Positions 15,470 to 23,903 are shown, counted from the stretch's first letter. The stretch: DNA of 32,174 nt from a bacterium UBA4637 (GCA_002405875.1 DHMR01000035.1:328-32501), one strand, 5' to 3'. Notes: generated by a model not told the origin, from the sequence alone. Translations and numbers: made by a program.

Positions 15470-15949
15470 CTACATGATTCTTTGCAACAAACTTATTGCC
15501 TTTTCTGTACCAAAGAAATATTGACGATTCAAATGCCTATAGGTCAATTCTCTTACCAGTTCATCCAAGGTTATACCTCCATCCTTGAACTTTTGCAATT
15601 GAAATGCGACTCCATCATCTGCTATAGGACCGACAACAACATCATAGTCATGTACAAACTTAGATTTTCTGTCTCGATTAGCCAAGATAAACTTTGCCCA
15701 CTCCTTGGATGGCGCATCAAATGACAAAACTTTCAAGTTACCATCACACAATAACTTTTCGTCAAATAAATATTTCGTGACTATTGGAGTTCCAGAACCA
15801 ACGACACGAGTTCGCCTATAAGCCATGTTCAAAGCTTGCTGCAAAATATCTGTCAGATAAAAGCCCTTGCCAAAATCCTTGTAAGGCTTACACAAAGACA
15901 GTTTGATTTGCCCTATTGCTTGATTAGAGCCATGATATAATTCTAACAT
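15470..15949 (-). CDS. DUF3990 protein, ADP-ribosyltransferase-like
   Basis: The 159-residue protein has the DUF3990 pattern: LYHGSNQ at residues 4-10, DFGKGFYLTDILQQALNMA at 25-43, and YDVVVGPIADDGVAF in the second half. DUF3990 is placed by comparative analyses in the ADP-ribosyltransferase superfamily; His6 and Tyr31 would be the NAD-binding H and Y of the H-Y-[EDQ] type. The acidic or Gln third residue cannot be fixed by eye. It is the third gene of a coupled operon; its start overlaps the DUF3791 gene by seven bases. Probable role: toxin or protein modifier, with the two small upstream proteins as partners (inference). Confidence 0.85.
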   Translation of the reverse strand: MLELYHGSNQAIGQIKLSLCKPYKDFGKGFYLTDILQQALNMAYRRTRVVGSGTPIVTKYLFDEKLLCDGNLKVLSFDAPSKEWAKFILANRDRKSKFVHDYDVVVGPIADDGVAFQLQKFKDGGITLDELVRELTYRHLNRQYFFGTEKAISLLQRIM

Positions 15950-16170
15950 ACCAACGCCCCTCCATTTCTATGGCAAATTACAGACAAATCCTCCACTGCA
16001 TCATCCAACGACTGCAGATGCTCAGCCTCATAACATTCATATAAGAAATCAAGCCCTTTATGCCGTTTTAAATAAGCATAAGCTTGCTTCAATGTTATGT
16101 TAAAATGCCGGGCAAATTGACTGATACAATATATGATATAATATGTTTTATTGTCCTGTTCCATAATCAT
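15943..16170 (-). CDS. DUF3791 family small protein (75 aa)
   Basis: Sequence such as YCISQFARHFNITLKQAYAY, KGLDFLYECYEAEHLQS and VEDLSVICHRNGG matches DUF3791, a small helical family usually encoded directly before DUF3990 genes. It starts at 16170 inside the stop of the gene before (TAATG) and overlaps the DUF3990 gene by seven bases, so all three are made in step. An antitoxin or substrate-guiding role is plausible but unproven. Confidence 0.8.
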   Translation of the reverse strand: MIMEQDNKTYYIIYCISQFARHFNITLKQAYAYLKRHKGLDFLYECYEAEHLQSLDDAVEDLSVICHRNGGALVC

Positions 16171-16412
16171 TAAGCAATTTTACCATACTTCATCTCATTT
16201 TTCAAGAGCTCATAGTTATAACTTGAGCTCTGATAATAGAGACCAGTACTTAAATCCTGTAATTTCTCAAACAATTCGGAATTATAGACACAATCCAAGG
16301 CCTCCTCAAGGGAATACTTGAAGTCTTCCATCAACCAAGTGACCATATCCTTAATCTGGGCATTAATCATGATGCTTATCTGACCAGAAGTTAGTGTTGT
16401 TTGCTGTTCCAT
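16170..16412 (-). CDS. Small helical protein, first gene of DUF3791-DUF3990 operon (80 aa)
   Basis: An 80-residue helical protein with MVTWLMEDFKYSLEEALDCV and LFEKLQDLSTGLYYQSSSYN, which I recall as a frequent companion upstream of DUF3791-DUF3990 pairs in Bacteroidetes; no family name is certain. It has its own promoter at 16436-16468 and shares the TAATG junction with the DUF3791 gene. The pattern of a WL.ED..SLEEAL.. helix and LSTGLY..S block is similar in kind to DUF3791, so it may be a second antitoxin-like subunit. Confidence 0.7.
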   Translation of the reverse strand: MEQQTTLTSGQISIMINAQIKDMVTWLMEDFKYSLEEALDCVYNSELFEKLQDLSTGLYYQSSSYNYELLKNEMKYGKIA

Positions 16413-16435
16413 ATCACTTCACATTTCTTTTGGGG

Positions 16436-16468
16436 CAAAGTTACAAATAATAATTGATATAATCCAAT
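16436..16468 (-). promoter_or_regulatory. Promoter of the DUF3791-DUF3990 operon
   Basis: TAACTTTG (16443 to 16436) with ATTG (16468 to 16465) 21 bp upstream on the minus strand. It is divergent from the phosphate transporter promoter, whose Pho-box-like repeats begin at 16498. Confidence 0.6.
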
Positions 16469-16497
16469 ATCTACAACTAAAAAAGCAAAAAAAATCA

Positions 16498-16555
16498 GTT
16501 TAACAGAATTGTAACACCTGTTTAAATCGCCTGTAACATCGTACTCGTAACTTTG
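16498..16555 (+). promoter_or_regulatory. Candidate Pho-box array and promoter of the phosphate transporter
   Basis: Four 11-bp units begin at 16498, 16509, 16520 and 16531: GTTTAACAGAA, TTGTAACACCT, GTTTAAATCGC, CTGTAACATCG. The second and fourth match units of the ppk1 promoter in 10 of 11 positions. The -7 box TAACTTTG is at 16548-16555, and the -33 position is occupied by the repeats, as in class II activation. The regulator identity is inferred from the 11-bp direct-repeat geometry and the phosphate-related genes. Confidence 0.7.
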
Positions 16556-16591
16556 CACCGTGAAATAGATAATACAATTCAAAAAGAAAAT

Positions 16592-18838
16592 ATGAGTACG
16601 ATTTATTTATGTATCGTGATCTTCCTGCTCTGTCTGGCAGTGTTTGATCTCTTCGTGGGAGTCAGCAACGACGCTGTCAACTTCCTGCAGTCCGCCATCG
16701 GAGCCAAGGTGGCGAAGTTTCGCACGGTGCTGATCATCGCATCCTGTGGTGTGGTGCTCGGTGCCATCATGTCGTCGGGTATGATGGACATCGCACGACA
16801 TGGCATCATGAGCCCGGACCACTTCACCTTCGAGGAAGTGATGACGCTCTTCCTCGCCGTCATGGTGACCGATGTCATCGTGCTGGATGTGTTCAACACC
16901 TTAGGTATGCCTACTTCCACCACCGTCTCGCTGGTGTTTGAGTTGTTGGGTGGTGCCTTCATCCTCGCGACATTAAAGATGTGGGGCGACCCAAGCCTCA
17001 ACTACGGCGTGCTGCTCAACAGCAACAAGGCGTTGGAGGTCATCATCGGTATCTTCGCCAGTGTCGCCATCGCTTTCTTCTTCGGTATGATTGTGATGTG
17101 GATTTCCCGTGTGGTCTTCACCTTCAACTACAAGAAGCACAGTCGCTACTCCATTGCCATCTTTGGTGGTATCGCCTTCACCGCCCTCTCCTACTTCATC
17201 TTCATGAAGGGCTTGGGCAAGAGTCCTTACTTGCCAGAGAATGTCAAGGACTACATTGATGACAACATCGGGATGCTCCTCGTCATCACCTTCGTGGTAT
17301 CAGCCATCGTGATGGAATTCTTGCACCTCTGCCGTGTCAATATCTTCAAGTTCACCGTCTTGATGGGAACTTTCGCCTTGGCGATGGCTTTCGCAGGCAA
17401 CGACCTTGTGAACTTTATCGGTGTGCCACTCGCTGGTCTCTCCAGCTATCAGGACTTCACCGCCAATGCCAACGGTGCTGCTCCAGACTCCTACTTGATG
17501 ACTTCCTTGATGGAGAGCGCCAAGACTACTCCTCTCTATCTGCTTGCAGCAGGTGCGGTGATGATTGTCGCCATGGCAACCTCCAAGAAAGCGCAGAACG
17601 TCATCAAGACTTCCGTCGATTTGAGTCGTCAGGACGAGGGTGACGAGATGTTTGGTAGCTCCAAGGTGGCTCGTGTCATCGTGCGCAACTGCCAGGCTTC
17701 CGACTCTTGGCTCAACCATTACTTGCCACAGGGATTGAAGAACTGGATCAACTCTCGATTCAATAAGAACGATGTGGAACTGGAGGAGAACGCAGCCTTC
17801 GACGTGGTGCGTGCCGCCGTCAACCTCGTATTGGCTTCCATGCTCATCACCATCGGTACCAACCTCAAGTTGCCTCTCTCTACCACCTACGTTACCTTCA
17901 TGGTGGCGATGGGTTCCTCACTTGCCGACCGAGCTTGGAGTCGTGAGAGCGCCGTGTTCCGTGTCACAGGCGTGCTGAGTGTCATCGGTGGATGGTTTAT
18001 CACAGCCGGAGTTGCCTTCTTCGCTTGCTCCATCGTATGTCTCGCCATGTACTTCGGGGGCATCGTCATCAAGGCAGCATTCATGGCTATCGTCATCTTC
18101 ATGCTCATCCGTAGCAACATCCAGTACAATAAGAAGCAGAAACAAGAGAGCAAGAGCAACAGCTTCCAGCTCATGATGCGTGCCCACGACCCAGAGATTG
18201 TGTGGGATATGCTCCGCAAGCACGTGAGCAAGACACAGAGCTACGTGTGTCACTTCGCCCTCAACGAGTTCAATCTCATCATGGATGGTCTTGCCAACGA
18301 GAACACTCGTGACCTGCGCCATGCCAACAAGGAGTTGCGAAATGAGCAGGATATGCTCAAGAAATTCCGCCGCCAGGAGATGTTGGGTCTGAAACGCTCT
18401 CCGATGGATGTCGCCATCGAGCGAAACACTTGGTTCCACCTGGGTGCCAACAGCAACCAGCAGTTCATCTACTCTCTCCGCCGTATGCTCGACCCTATCA
18501 AGGAGCACGTCGATAACAACTTCAATCCTCTGCCTGAGGAGTACATCAAGGAGTTCACTTCTGTACGCCAGAAGATCAACGACCTCATGAAGATGAGCTG
18601 CGAGCAGATAGAGACAGGGCGCTATGAGAACTATCGTGAGATTCTCGCCGAGGCTGATGCTTGCAAGGACGAACTTTCCATCATCCGCAAGAAGCACATC
18701 GACCGCATCCAGAACATGGGCGACAACACGTTACTGAAGGTTTCGCTTGTCTATCTCAATGTGTTGCAGGAGAGCCAGGAGTTCCTCAGCGTAATGAGAC
18801 ACCAGCTCAGAGCTGCCAAGAAGTTCATGGAGAATTAA
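16592..18838 (+). CDS. PiT-family inorganic phosphate transporter with C-terminal PhoU-like domain
   Basis: PiT/Pho4 permeases import phosphate with H+ or Na+. The start at 16592 (MSTIYLCIVIF) lies just after the promoter; 748 residues. The duplicated PiT signature is visible as GVSNDAVNFLQSAIGAKV near residues 23-40 and GNDLVNFIGVPLAG near 268-282. About 10-12 membrane segments span residues 1-520, with a large charged loop at about 335-400. From about 525 to the end is a long soluble helical region (WDMLRKHVSKTQSYV, NPLPEEYIKEF, FLSVMRHQLRAAKKF) resembling a PhoU-type helical bundle, common in Bacteroidetes PiT proteins. Regulation by phosphate is suggested by the repeat array upstream. Confidence 0.92.
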   Translation: MSTIYLCIVIFLLCLAVFDLFVGVSNDAVNFLQSAIGAKVAKFRTVLIIASCGVVLGAIMSSGMMDIARHGIMSPDHFTFEEVMTLFLAVMVTDVIVLDVFNTLGMPTSTTVSLVFELLGGAFILATLKMWGDPSLNYGVLLNSNKALEVIIGIFASVAIAFFFGMIVMWISRVVFTFNYKKHSRYSIAIFGGIAFTALSYFIFMKGLGKSPYLPENVKDYIDDNIGMLLVITFVVSAIVMEFLHLCRVNIFKFTVLMGTFALAMAFAGNDLVNFIGVPLAGLSSYQDFTANANGAAPDSYLMTSLMESAKTTPLYLLAAGAVMIVAMATSKKAQNVIKTSVDLSRQDEGDEMFGSSKVARVIVRNCQASDSWLNHYLPQGLKNWINSRFNKNDVELEENAAFDVVRAAVNLVLASMLITIGTNLKLPLSTTYVTFMVAMGSSLADRAWSRESAVFRVTGVLSVIGGWFITAGVAFFACSIVCLAMYFGGIVIKAAFMAIVIFMLIRSNIQYNKKQKQESKSNSFQLMMRAHDPEIVWDMLRKHVSKTQSYVCHFALNEFNLIMDGLANENTRDLRHANKELRNEQDMLKKFRRQEMLGLKRSPMDVAIERNTWFHLGANSNQQFIYSLRRMLDPIKEHVDNNFNPLPEEYIKEFTSVRQKINDLMKMSCEQIETGRYENYREILAEADACKDELSIIRKKHIDRIQNMGDNTLLKVSLVYLNVLQESQEFLSVMRHQLRAAKKFMEN

Positions 18839-18842
18839 TCGA

Positions 18843-19061
18843 CTCCCCTGTCCCCCTCTTGTGAAGAGGGGGTCCTTACCCCAATACCCAAGCCCTACGC
18901 CCCTACCATAGGGGCGAGGGATGTAGCTGGCTACGCTATAGCTTCGCCAGAGTTTTGGTATCGCAAGCGAAGCCTGTGCCCCTACGGGGCTTGCGATGAT
19001 TTTCTACGCAATAAAATTGCGATTTTTGTGCGGTGTTACACCGCCTTGATGAGAGCTTGCT
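18843..19061 (+). repeat. Structured dispersed repeat, copy 1
   Basis: A 219-bp element also present at 28209-28423. It is a chain of hairpins: CCCCCTCTT/AAGAGGGGG (18852-18872); CCCT..GCCCCT/AGGGGC.AGGG (18893-18920); CTGGC/GCCAG (18927-18950); ATCGCAAGC/GCTTGCGAT (18960-18997) with an inner GCCCC-TAC-GGGGC; GCAAT/ATTGC; and GCGGTG/CACCGC (19030-19044). It lies immediately after the phosphate transporter. No coding frame follows it. Its sequence family is unknown to me. Confidence 0.8.
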
Positions 19062-19117
19062 TATAATCTTGATTATATATAGAGAGAGATTATAGGGAAT
19101 AATTTGATTGATTCATA

Positions 19118-19159
19118 AAAATCCGATAAGGCTTACATTGAAGCTTTATCGGATTTTTT
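19118..19159. terminator. Terminator after menE
   Basis: AAAATCCGATAAGGCTT (19118-19134) pairs with AAGCTTTATCGGATTTT (19141-19157), one mismatch and a six-base loop, flanked by A- and T-rich sequence. It sits 20 bp beyond the end of menE and can also stop transcripts coming from the transporter side. Confidence 0.85.
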
Positions 19160-19179
19160 AGCCTGCATAGACGGGGGCT

Positions 19180-20193
19180 TTAGATGCTTTCCTGCAAAAT
19201 ACTTCTCTTTGGTTTGCCAGTCTCTGTCAATGGCAACTGGTCGAAATGGAGGTATTCCTTGGGAATCCAATATTTCGGCAATACCGCTCGGCAGATACGC
19301 TCCACCTCCTGCAAGTCGTGAGACTCGGTGATGAGTACGGATATCTCGCCAAACTTCTCGTCCTTCTTCTTGGCGAGCATAAAGGGGACGATGAGATGTG
19401 GACGGAGCTTGTCCTCCACTTCCTCTATCTGGATTTTGATGCCACCGCTGCATATCACGTTGTCCTTCCTGCCCTTGATACGGAAGAGAATTTTCTTTTC
19501 TCCCGCAGATTTCGCAGATGACGCTGATTCTTCTTTTAGTTCAACGATGTCATGGGTCACCAGAGTCTCTGGACAAACCAAGGGAGCGTCGATGACGAGA
19601 CAACCATCCTCGTTGGTGCTTATCTTCACACTATCGAATGGCTGATACCAGTCGCTGGCTTCCTCGCCATTCAATCTTCGAAGGGCGATATGAGAGAGGG
19701 TCTCGGTCATGCCATACGTGCTCCATACGGCATTCGGCAACGGACGAAGTTCTGCAGCCAAGGCATCGTCGATGGCTCCACCGCCAATAATCAAGTGCTT
19801 GATACGGCTCAAGCGCTCTCGCTCCTTCGGCACCTGCAAGCTGTTATAGACTTGCATCGGAACCATCGCCACGAAGTCGAAGCCTACGCACTGAGAGTTC
19901 TGAAGAGACTCATCCGAGAGGGGATGTCCGCATGGCTTGACAGAGACGAGTTGAAGATGCCGTTCGATGCTACGCACCACCATCATCTTGCCTGCGATAT
20001 AATCGAGCGACATACAGAGCAAGGCGGTGTCGCCCGGTTTCAAACCTAAGAAGTCACAAGTGATGCGAGCGGAGTTGAGCATTTTCTCTTTCTCCACCAT
20101 CATCGGCTTCGGCTTGCCAGTGGAGCCACTGGTATGAACGAGAATCCTATCACTTGGTGAAGTCCAATCATCTAGAAAATCATTCAGTTTCAT
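19180..20193 (-). CDS. menE: o-Succinylbenzoate-CoA ligase (menaquinone pathway)
   Basis: MenE activates o-succinylbenzoate with CoA and ATP. The 337-residue protein has the AMP-forming ligase motifs HTSGSTGKPKP (residues 20-30), STYGMTET (158-165), the hinge block GRKDNVICSGGIKI and a C-terminal ETGKPKRSIL containing the catalytic lysine. It is shorter than E. coli MenE, as usual in Bacteroidetes, lacking part of the N-terminal domain. It lies 39 bp downstream of menC on the same strand, which fixes the substrate better than the ligase fold alone would. Confidence 0.88.
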   Translation of the reverse strand: MKLNDFLDDWTSPSDRILVHTSGSTGKPKPMMVEKEKMLNSARITCDFLGLKPGDTALLCMSLDYIAGKMMVVRSIERHLQLVSVKPCGHPLSDESLQNSQCVGFDFVAMVPMQVYNSLQVPKERERLSRIKHLIIGGGAIDDALAAELRPLPNAVWSTYGMTETLSHIALRRLNGEEASDWYQPFDSVKISTNEDGCLVIDAPLVCPETLVTHDIVELKEESASSAKSAGEKKILFRIKGRKDNVICSGGIKIQIEEVEDKLRPHLIVPFMLAKKKDEKFGEISVLITESHDLQEVERICRAVLPKYWIPKEYLHFDQLPLTETGKPKRSILQESI

Positions 20194-20232
20194 GAATCTT
20201 CTTTTTCAAAAAATGCAGTTACGCGTTAACAG

Positions 20233-21315
20233 TTAACACTCAACATTCCAAAGTTTCTCCCCTTTGATTTCCAAAGGCATCGGGATGTTGTCGGTGAAGA
20301 GCTGACCTGTGCCCAATCCCTGCGGCATCTGGACTTTCGGACCATACATTTTGGCACAGAAATGAGCGATGGCACTCAAACCGACATTGCTCTCCAGCGC
20401 CGAGGTTATCCAACTTCCGATGCCTCGCTCCTGAGCCAATGAAATCCATTCCTTGCAACCATACATGCCTCCATGGAGAGACGGCTTCAAGATGATGTAT
20501 TGAGGACGGATGGTGTCGAGTAAAGCTTGCTTCATCGAACGCACATTCACCCCTATCAGTTCTTCATCGAGGGCGATAGGAAGAGGAGACTGGCGACACA
20601 GCTCCGCCATCCTTGGCCATTGATGCTGTTTGATAGGTTGCTCAATGGAGTGGATATCATACTGTGCCAACGCCTCCAATCGACTCATCGCATTCTCGGG
20701 TGTAAAGCCACCGTTGGCATCCACACGCAATTCCACCTGTTCCTTGTTGAAATCCTGACGAATATGCTTAATGAGGTCGAGTTCCTTAAAGAAGTCGATA
20801 GCACCAATCTTAAGTTTCACACAGTGGAAACCTGCCTTCAACTTTGCCTCCAACCGTTCATACATCTCATCGTAAGTACCCATCCACACAAGGCCATTGA
20901 TGGTGATACCCTCCTCACCCCGAGCGAAAGGAGAGTCGTAGAGATGAGCCAAGTCGCCAGCCCAAGCTGGAGCGACAAAAGCACCCTTCAAAGCAAGGTT
21001 TGCCTGATGGAAGAAATCCGCAAATGCCGACTCCAACCCGAAAGTGATGCTCGGATAAGCACGAATCATATCGTAAGGGATGCGCCCCATCTGCTCCACC
21101 ATCTGACACACCTGCCTGAGCGTCACCTCATATTCAGGTTTGGCGTCGCAGCTGAGGTCGGGCAGTGTAGCACACTCCCCCACGCCCTTCACATTTGGAT
21201 AATCCGAATCCGAGAGCGTAAGAAAATAGCTGTGTCTCGTCGTATAAACCCCACGAGACGTACCAGCAGGTTGCTTGAAGTGGAGCGTCCGCTCCGAAAT
21301 ATCTATCTTATACAT
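20233..21315 (-). CDS. menC: o-Succinylbenzoate synthase (enolase superfamily)
   Basis: MenC dehydrates SHCHC to o-succinylbenzoate in menaquinone synthesis. The 360-residue protein shows the enolase-superfamily catalytic pattern: Lys167 and Lys169 in VKLKIG, metal ligands Asp199 (DANGG), Glu225 (IEQP) and Asp250 or Glu251 (ALDEE), and Lys277 in ILKPS. Its ATG shares one base with the stop of the GNAT-nitrilase gene (TAATG). Its last codons (NVEC, stop) lie in a short heptamer repeat (20225-20245). The menF, menD and menB genes are not in the window. Confidence 0.88.
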   Translation of the reverse strand: MYKIDISERTLHFKQPAGTSRGVYTTRHSYFLTLSDSDYPNVKGVGECATLPDLSCDAKPEYEVTLRQVCQMVEQMGRIPYDMIRAYPSITFGLESAFADFFHQANLALKGAFVAPAWAGDLAHLYDSPFARGEEGITINGLVWMGTYDEMYERLEAKLKAGFHCVKLKIGAIDFFKELDLIKHIRQDFNKEQVELRVDANGGFTPENAMSRLEALAQYDIHSIEQPIKQHQWPRMAELCRQSPLPIALDEELIGVNVRSMKQALLDTIRPQYIILKPSLHGGMYGCKEWISLAQERGIGSWITSALESNVGLSAIAHFCAKMYGPKVQMPQGLGTGQLFTDNIPMPLEIKGEKLWNVEC

Positions 21316-22841
21316 TACTTTTTCTTCAACTCATAGAGATCCTTGCGGCGATCCCTCATATTCCTCACCGCACCATACGTATGAAGCTCGTTCAGGAGCG
21401 TCAAGTCGACATCCGAGATCAGAATCATCTCCGTGTTAGGAGTTGCCTCCGACCTCTTGCCATCGTTCGGGAAGGCGAAGTCACATGGCGTAAACACGGC
21501 ACTCTGCGCATACTGAATATCCATGTTGCGCACACGAGGCAAGTTGCCCACGCTACCCGCTATCGCCACATAGCACTCGTTCTCGATGGCACGAGCCTGG
21601 GCACAAACTCTCACTCGTGAGTAAGCGTTCTGCGTATCCGTCATGAATGGCACGAAGAGTATCTGCATACCATCTTGCGCCATCAGGCGAGACAGCTCCG
21701 GGAACTCCACATCGTAACAGATGACGATGCCTATCTTGCCACAGTCGGTATCGAAGGTCTGGATGTGGCTACCCCCCGTCAAGCCCCAGAACTTCTGCTC
21801 GTCAGGTGTCACATGAATCTTCTCGTACATATCGACGCTACCGTCACGACGGCAGAGGAAGCCCACGTTGTAGAGGGCGTCGTCCTTGAGATAAGGCATG
21901 GAACCCGTGATGATATTGATGTTGTAGGTAATCGCCAACTCACGGAAGCGGTCACGTATCTGCTCCGTGTATTGCGCCATCTGACGGATGCTCTGCGCCT
22001 CGCCCAAGTCGTTGAACTTCGCCATCAATGGAGCGTTGAAATACTCCGGGAAGAGGATGAAGTCGCTCTTGTAGTCGCTCACCGAGTGAACGAAGAACTT
22101 CACCTGCTCGAAGAGGTCGTCCACCGAGGCATAAGGACGCATCTGCCACTGCACCAGTCCGATGCGCACAGTTGGGCGACGCTCCACGTATGAGTCCGTA
22201 GGTGGCTGATAATAGATGTTGTCCCACTGCAACAAGGTAGCGCAGTGTTCTGATTCCTCGTCGGAAGGAAGATAGTTGCGAATGACACGACGCACATGGA
22301 AGTCGTTGGACAACTGGAAAGTGAGCACCGGGTCGTAGATTTCACGGTTGCGCACCTTCTCGATATATTCCTTCGGGCGCATCTGGTCGGCATACTTATG
22401 GTAGTTAGGGATACGACCGCCAAACATGATGGCTTTCAAGTTGAGCTTCTCGCAGAGTTCCTTGCGGTACTCGTACATACGGCGAGCCAGTCGGAGTCCA
22501 CGATAGTCAGGGTGAATGAACACCTCGATGCCATAGAGGATGTTGCCATGAGGGTCGTGGGTGTTGAAGGTCTCGTTGCCCGTGACTTGCGCATAGGTAT
22601 GGTCACCCTTCACCATGTTGTAGTTGACGATGATGGAGAGGGCGCAGCCCACGATTTTGTCATCGACGATGATGACCACCTGGCCTTCAGGGAAGATAGT
22701 AATGAGTTTTTGGATTTGTTCGCGTGTCCAGAACACATCCGAGTCGGCGTAGATACGCTTGAAAGACTTGGCGAGCTGGTCGTAGTCTTCCATGTGGAGG
22801 TTACGGAGACTCACCTTTTCGATTTTACGAGTTGGTTCCAT
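21315..22841 (-). CDS. Bifunctional GNAT acetyltransferase / nitrilase-family amidohydrolase
   Basis: Start at 22841 (MEPTRKIEKV, 508 aa), because the promoter and a tandem repeat occupy the in-frame sequence upstream. Residues about 10-165 are a GNAT domain (FIHPDYRGLRLARRMYEYR is the acetyl-CoA loop). Residues about 225-490 are a carbon-nitrogen hydrolase with the triad Glu266 (LFPEYF), Lys341 (YEKIHV) and Cys375 (VICYDVEFPE). The fusion is known from many bacteria, but its substrate is not established. Coupling to menC by a one-base overlap is probably economy of transcription rather than a shared pathway. Confidence 0.9.
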   Translation of the reverse strand: MEPTRKIEKVSLRNLHMEDYDQLAKSFKRIYADSDVFWTREQIQKLITIFPEGQVVIIVDDKIVGCALSIIVNYNMVKGDHTYAQVTGNETFNTHDPHGNILYGIEVFIHPDYRGLRLARRMYEYRKELCEKLNLKAIMFGGRIPNYHKYADQMRPKEYIEKVRNREIYDPVLTFQLSNDFHVRRVIRNYLPSDEESEHCATLLQWDNIYYQPPTDSYVERRPTVRIGLVQWQMRPYASVDDLFEQVKFFVHSVSDYKSDFILFPEYFNAPLMAKFNDLGEAQSIRQMAQYTEQIRDRFRELAITYNINIITGSMPYLKDDALYNVGFLCRRDGSVDMYEKIHVTPDEQKFWGLTGGSHIQTFDTDCGKIGIVICYDVEFPELSRLMAQDGMQILFVPFMTDTQNAYSRVRVCAQARAIENECYVAIAGSVGNLPRVRNMDIQYAQSAVFTPCDFAFPNDGKRSEATPNTEMILISDVDLTLLNELHTYGAVRNMRDRRKDLYELKKK

Positions 22842-22846
22842 AATAT

Positions 22847-22919
22847 ATCTTTTGTCTATTAACCTGTTTCGAGTTTTTGCTACAAAACTGTTTTGAGTTT
22901 TTACCAATAAACCTATTTC
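22847..22919 (-). repeat. Three 24-25-bp tandem repeats in a 5' leader
   Basis: In plus-strand coordinates the units are 22847-22870, 22871-22894 and 22895-22919, each ending in a CTGTTTC/CTATTTC-like block and joined by GAGTTTTT. The array starts just after the promoter at 22925-22955 and ends six bases before the start of the GNAT-nitrilase gene, so it is the whole 5' leader. A 24-bp period keeps any frame through it open. Confidence 0.65.
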
Positions 22920-22924
22920 GGCGG

Positions 22925-22955
22925 CAAAAGTACAACTTTTCGTCCAAAGGACAAA
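22925..22955 (-). promoter_or_regulatory. Promoter of the GNAT-nitrilase/menC/menE operon
   Basis: TACTTTTG (22932 to 22925) with TTTG (22955 to 22952) 19 bp upstream: a near-consensus Bacteroidetes promoter. It is divergent from the EamA gene. Confidence 0.7.
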
Positions 22956-22996
22956 AAGAAAAAGCAAAAATATCTTATTCCTTCAAAAATTATATG

Positions 22997-23004
22997 TAAC
23001 TTTG
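22997..23004 (+). promoter_or_regulatory. -7 box for the EamA transporter gene
   Basis: TAACTTTG followed by CA, 15 bases before the ATG at 23019. A clear -33 element is not seen. Confidence 0.55.
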
Positions 23005-23018
23005 CATCAAAAAAGAAA

Positions 23019-23903
23019 ATGAGCAACAGTAATAAAGTAAAAGGCTTTGCGGCTGGCATCATCGCCGCAGTATGTTATGGAACCAATCCTTTGGGCACCC
23101 TCGAACTCTACAAAGATGGATTCTCCTCAGGCTCGGTACTGACCTACCGATACCTCTTGGCAGTGGTGATGTTCGCCATTGTGATGATGTTCCGCCGGGA
23201 GAGCTTCGCCATCAAGTGGGGGCATGCCATCAGGCTTGCCTTTCTGGGCAGTTTTTTCGCCCTCTCCTCCACCACGCTCTACGTGAGTTTCCACTACATG
23301 GCGGCGGGCATCGCCAGCACGCTGCTATTCGTATACCCCATCATGACGGCGGTGCTGATGACGGTGTTCTTCCATGAGAAGGTGACGTGGACCACCTCGC
23401 TCGCCATCCTCCTCGCCGTGTCGGGTGTGGGATTGCTCTACCAGGGCGACGGCAACGAGAAGTTGAGCACGGCAGGCTTCGCCCTCGTGATGGCCTCCTC
23501 GCTATTGTATGCCGTCTACATCATCTCGGTCAACCAATGGAAGGAGTGCCCGATGTCGAACGTGAAGTTCACCTTCTGGATCTTGGTGTTCGGTTTGCTG
23601 ACCGTAGCTGTCTTCACATGGATTTCGGGTGAGCACTTCCAACTGTTGGAGACACCTAAGCAGTGGCTCTGCGGTGTGCAGTTGGCTTTGCTCCCTACGG
23701 TGCTATCGCTCTTCTTCATGACCATAAGCATCAACCTCATCGGCAGCACGCCAGCCGCCATTATGGGAGCCTTGGAACCCGTGACAGCAGTCATCATCGG
23801 AGTGTTCATCTTTGGCGAGAGCTTCACCTTCCAGCTAGGTGTCGGCATCGTCGCTATCCTCGCCGGAGTCACCCTGATCATCCTCAGAAAACAGAAATCA
23901 TAA
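23019..23903 (+). CDS. EamA/DMT-family transporter
   Basis: The 294-residue protein has ten hydrophobic segments arranged as two EamA repeats (about residues 7-140 and 150-290). Typical blocks are GIIAAVCYGTNPL near the start, LLFVYPIMTAVLM at the end of repeat one, and GALEPVTAVIIGVFIFGES near the end of repeat two. The family exports small metabolites such as amino acids or nucleotides; the substrate cannot be told from sequence. It is monocistronic, ending at a strong bidirectional terminator. Confidence 0.88.
   Translation: MSNSNKVKGFAAGIIAAVCYGTNPLGTLELYKDGFSSGSVLTYRYLLAVVMFAIVMMFRRESFAIKWGHAIRLAFLGSFFALSSTTLYVSFHYMAAGIASTLLFVYPIMTAVLMTVFFHEKVTWTTSLAILLAVSGVGLLYQGDGNEKLSTAGFALVMASSLLYAVYIISVNQWKECPMSNVKFTFWILVFGLLTVAVFTWISGEHFQLLETPKQWLCGVQLALLPTVLSLFFMTISINLIGSTPAAIMGALEPVTAVIIGVFIFGESFTFQLGVGIVAILAGVTLIILRKQKS

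Noticed and set aside
18843..19061. The structured repeat as a simple transcription terminator
   Set aside because: It contains six hairpins over more than 200 bp and no U-tract after most of them; a separate canonical terminator follows at 19118-19159.
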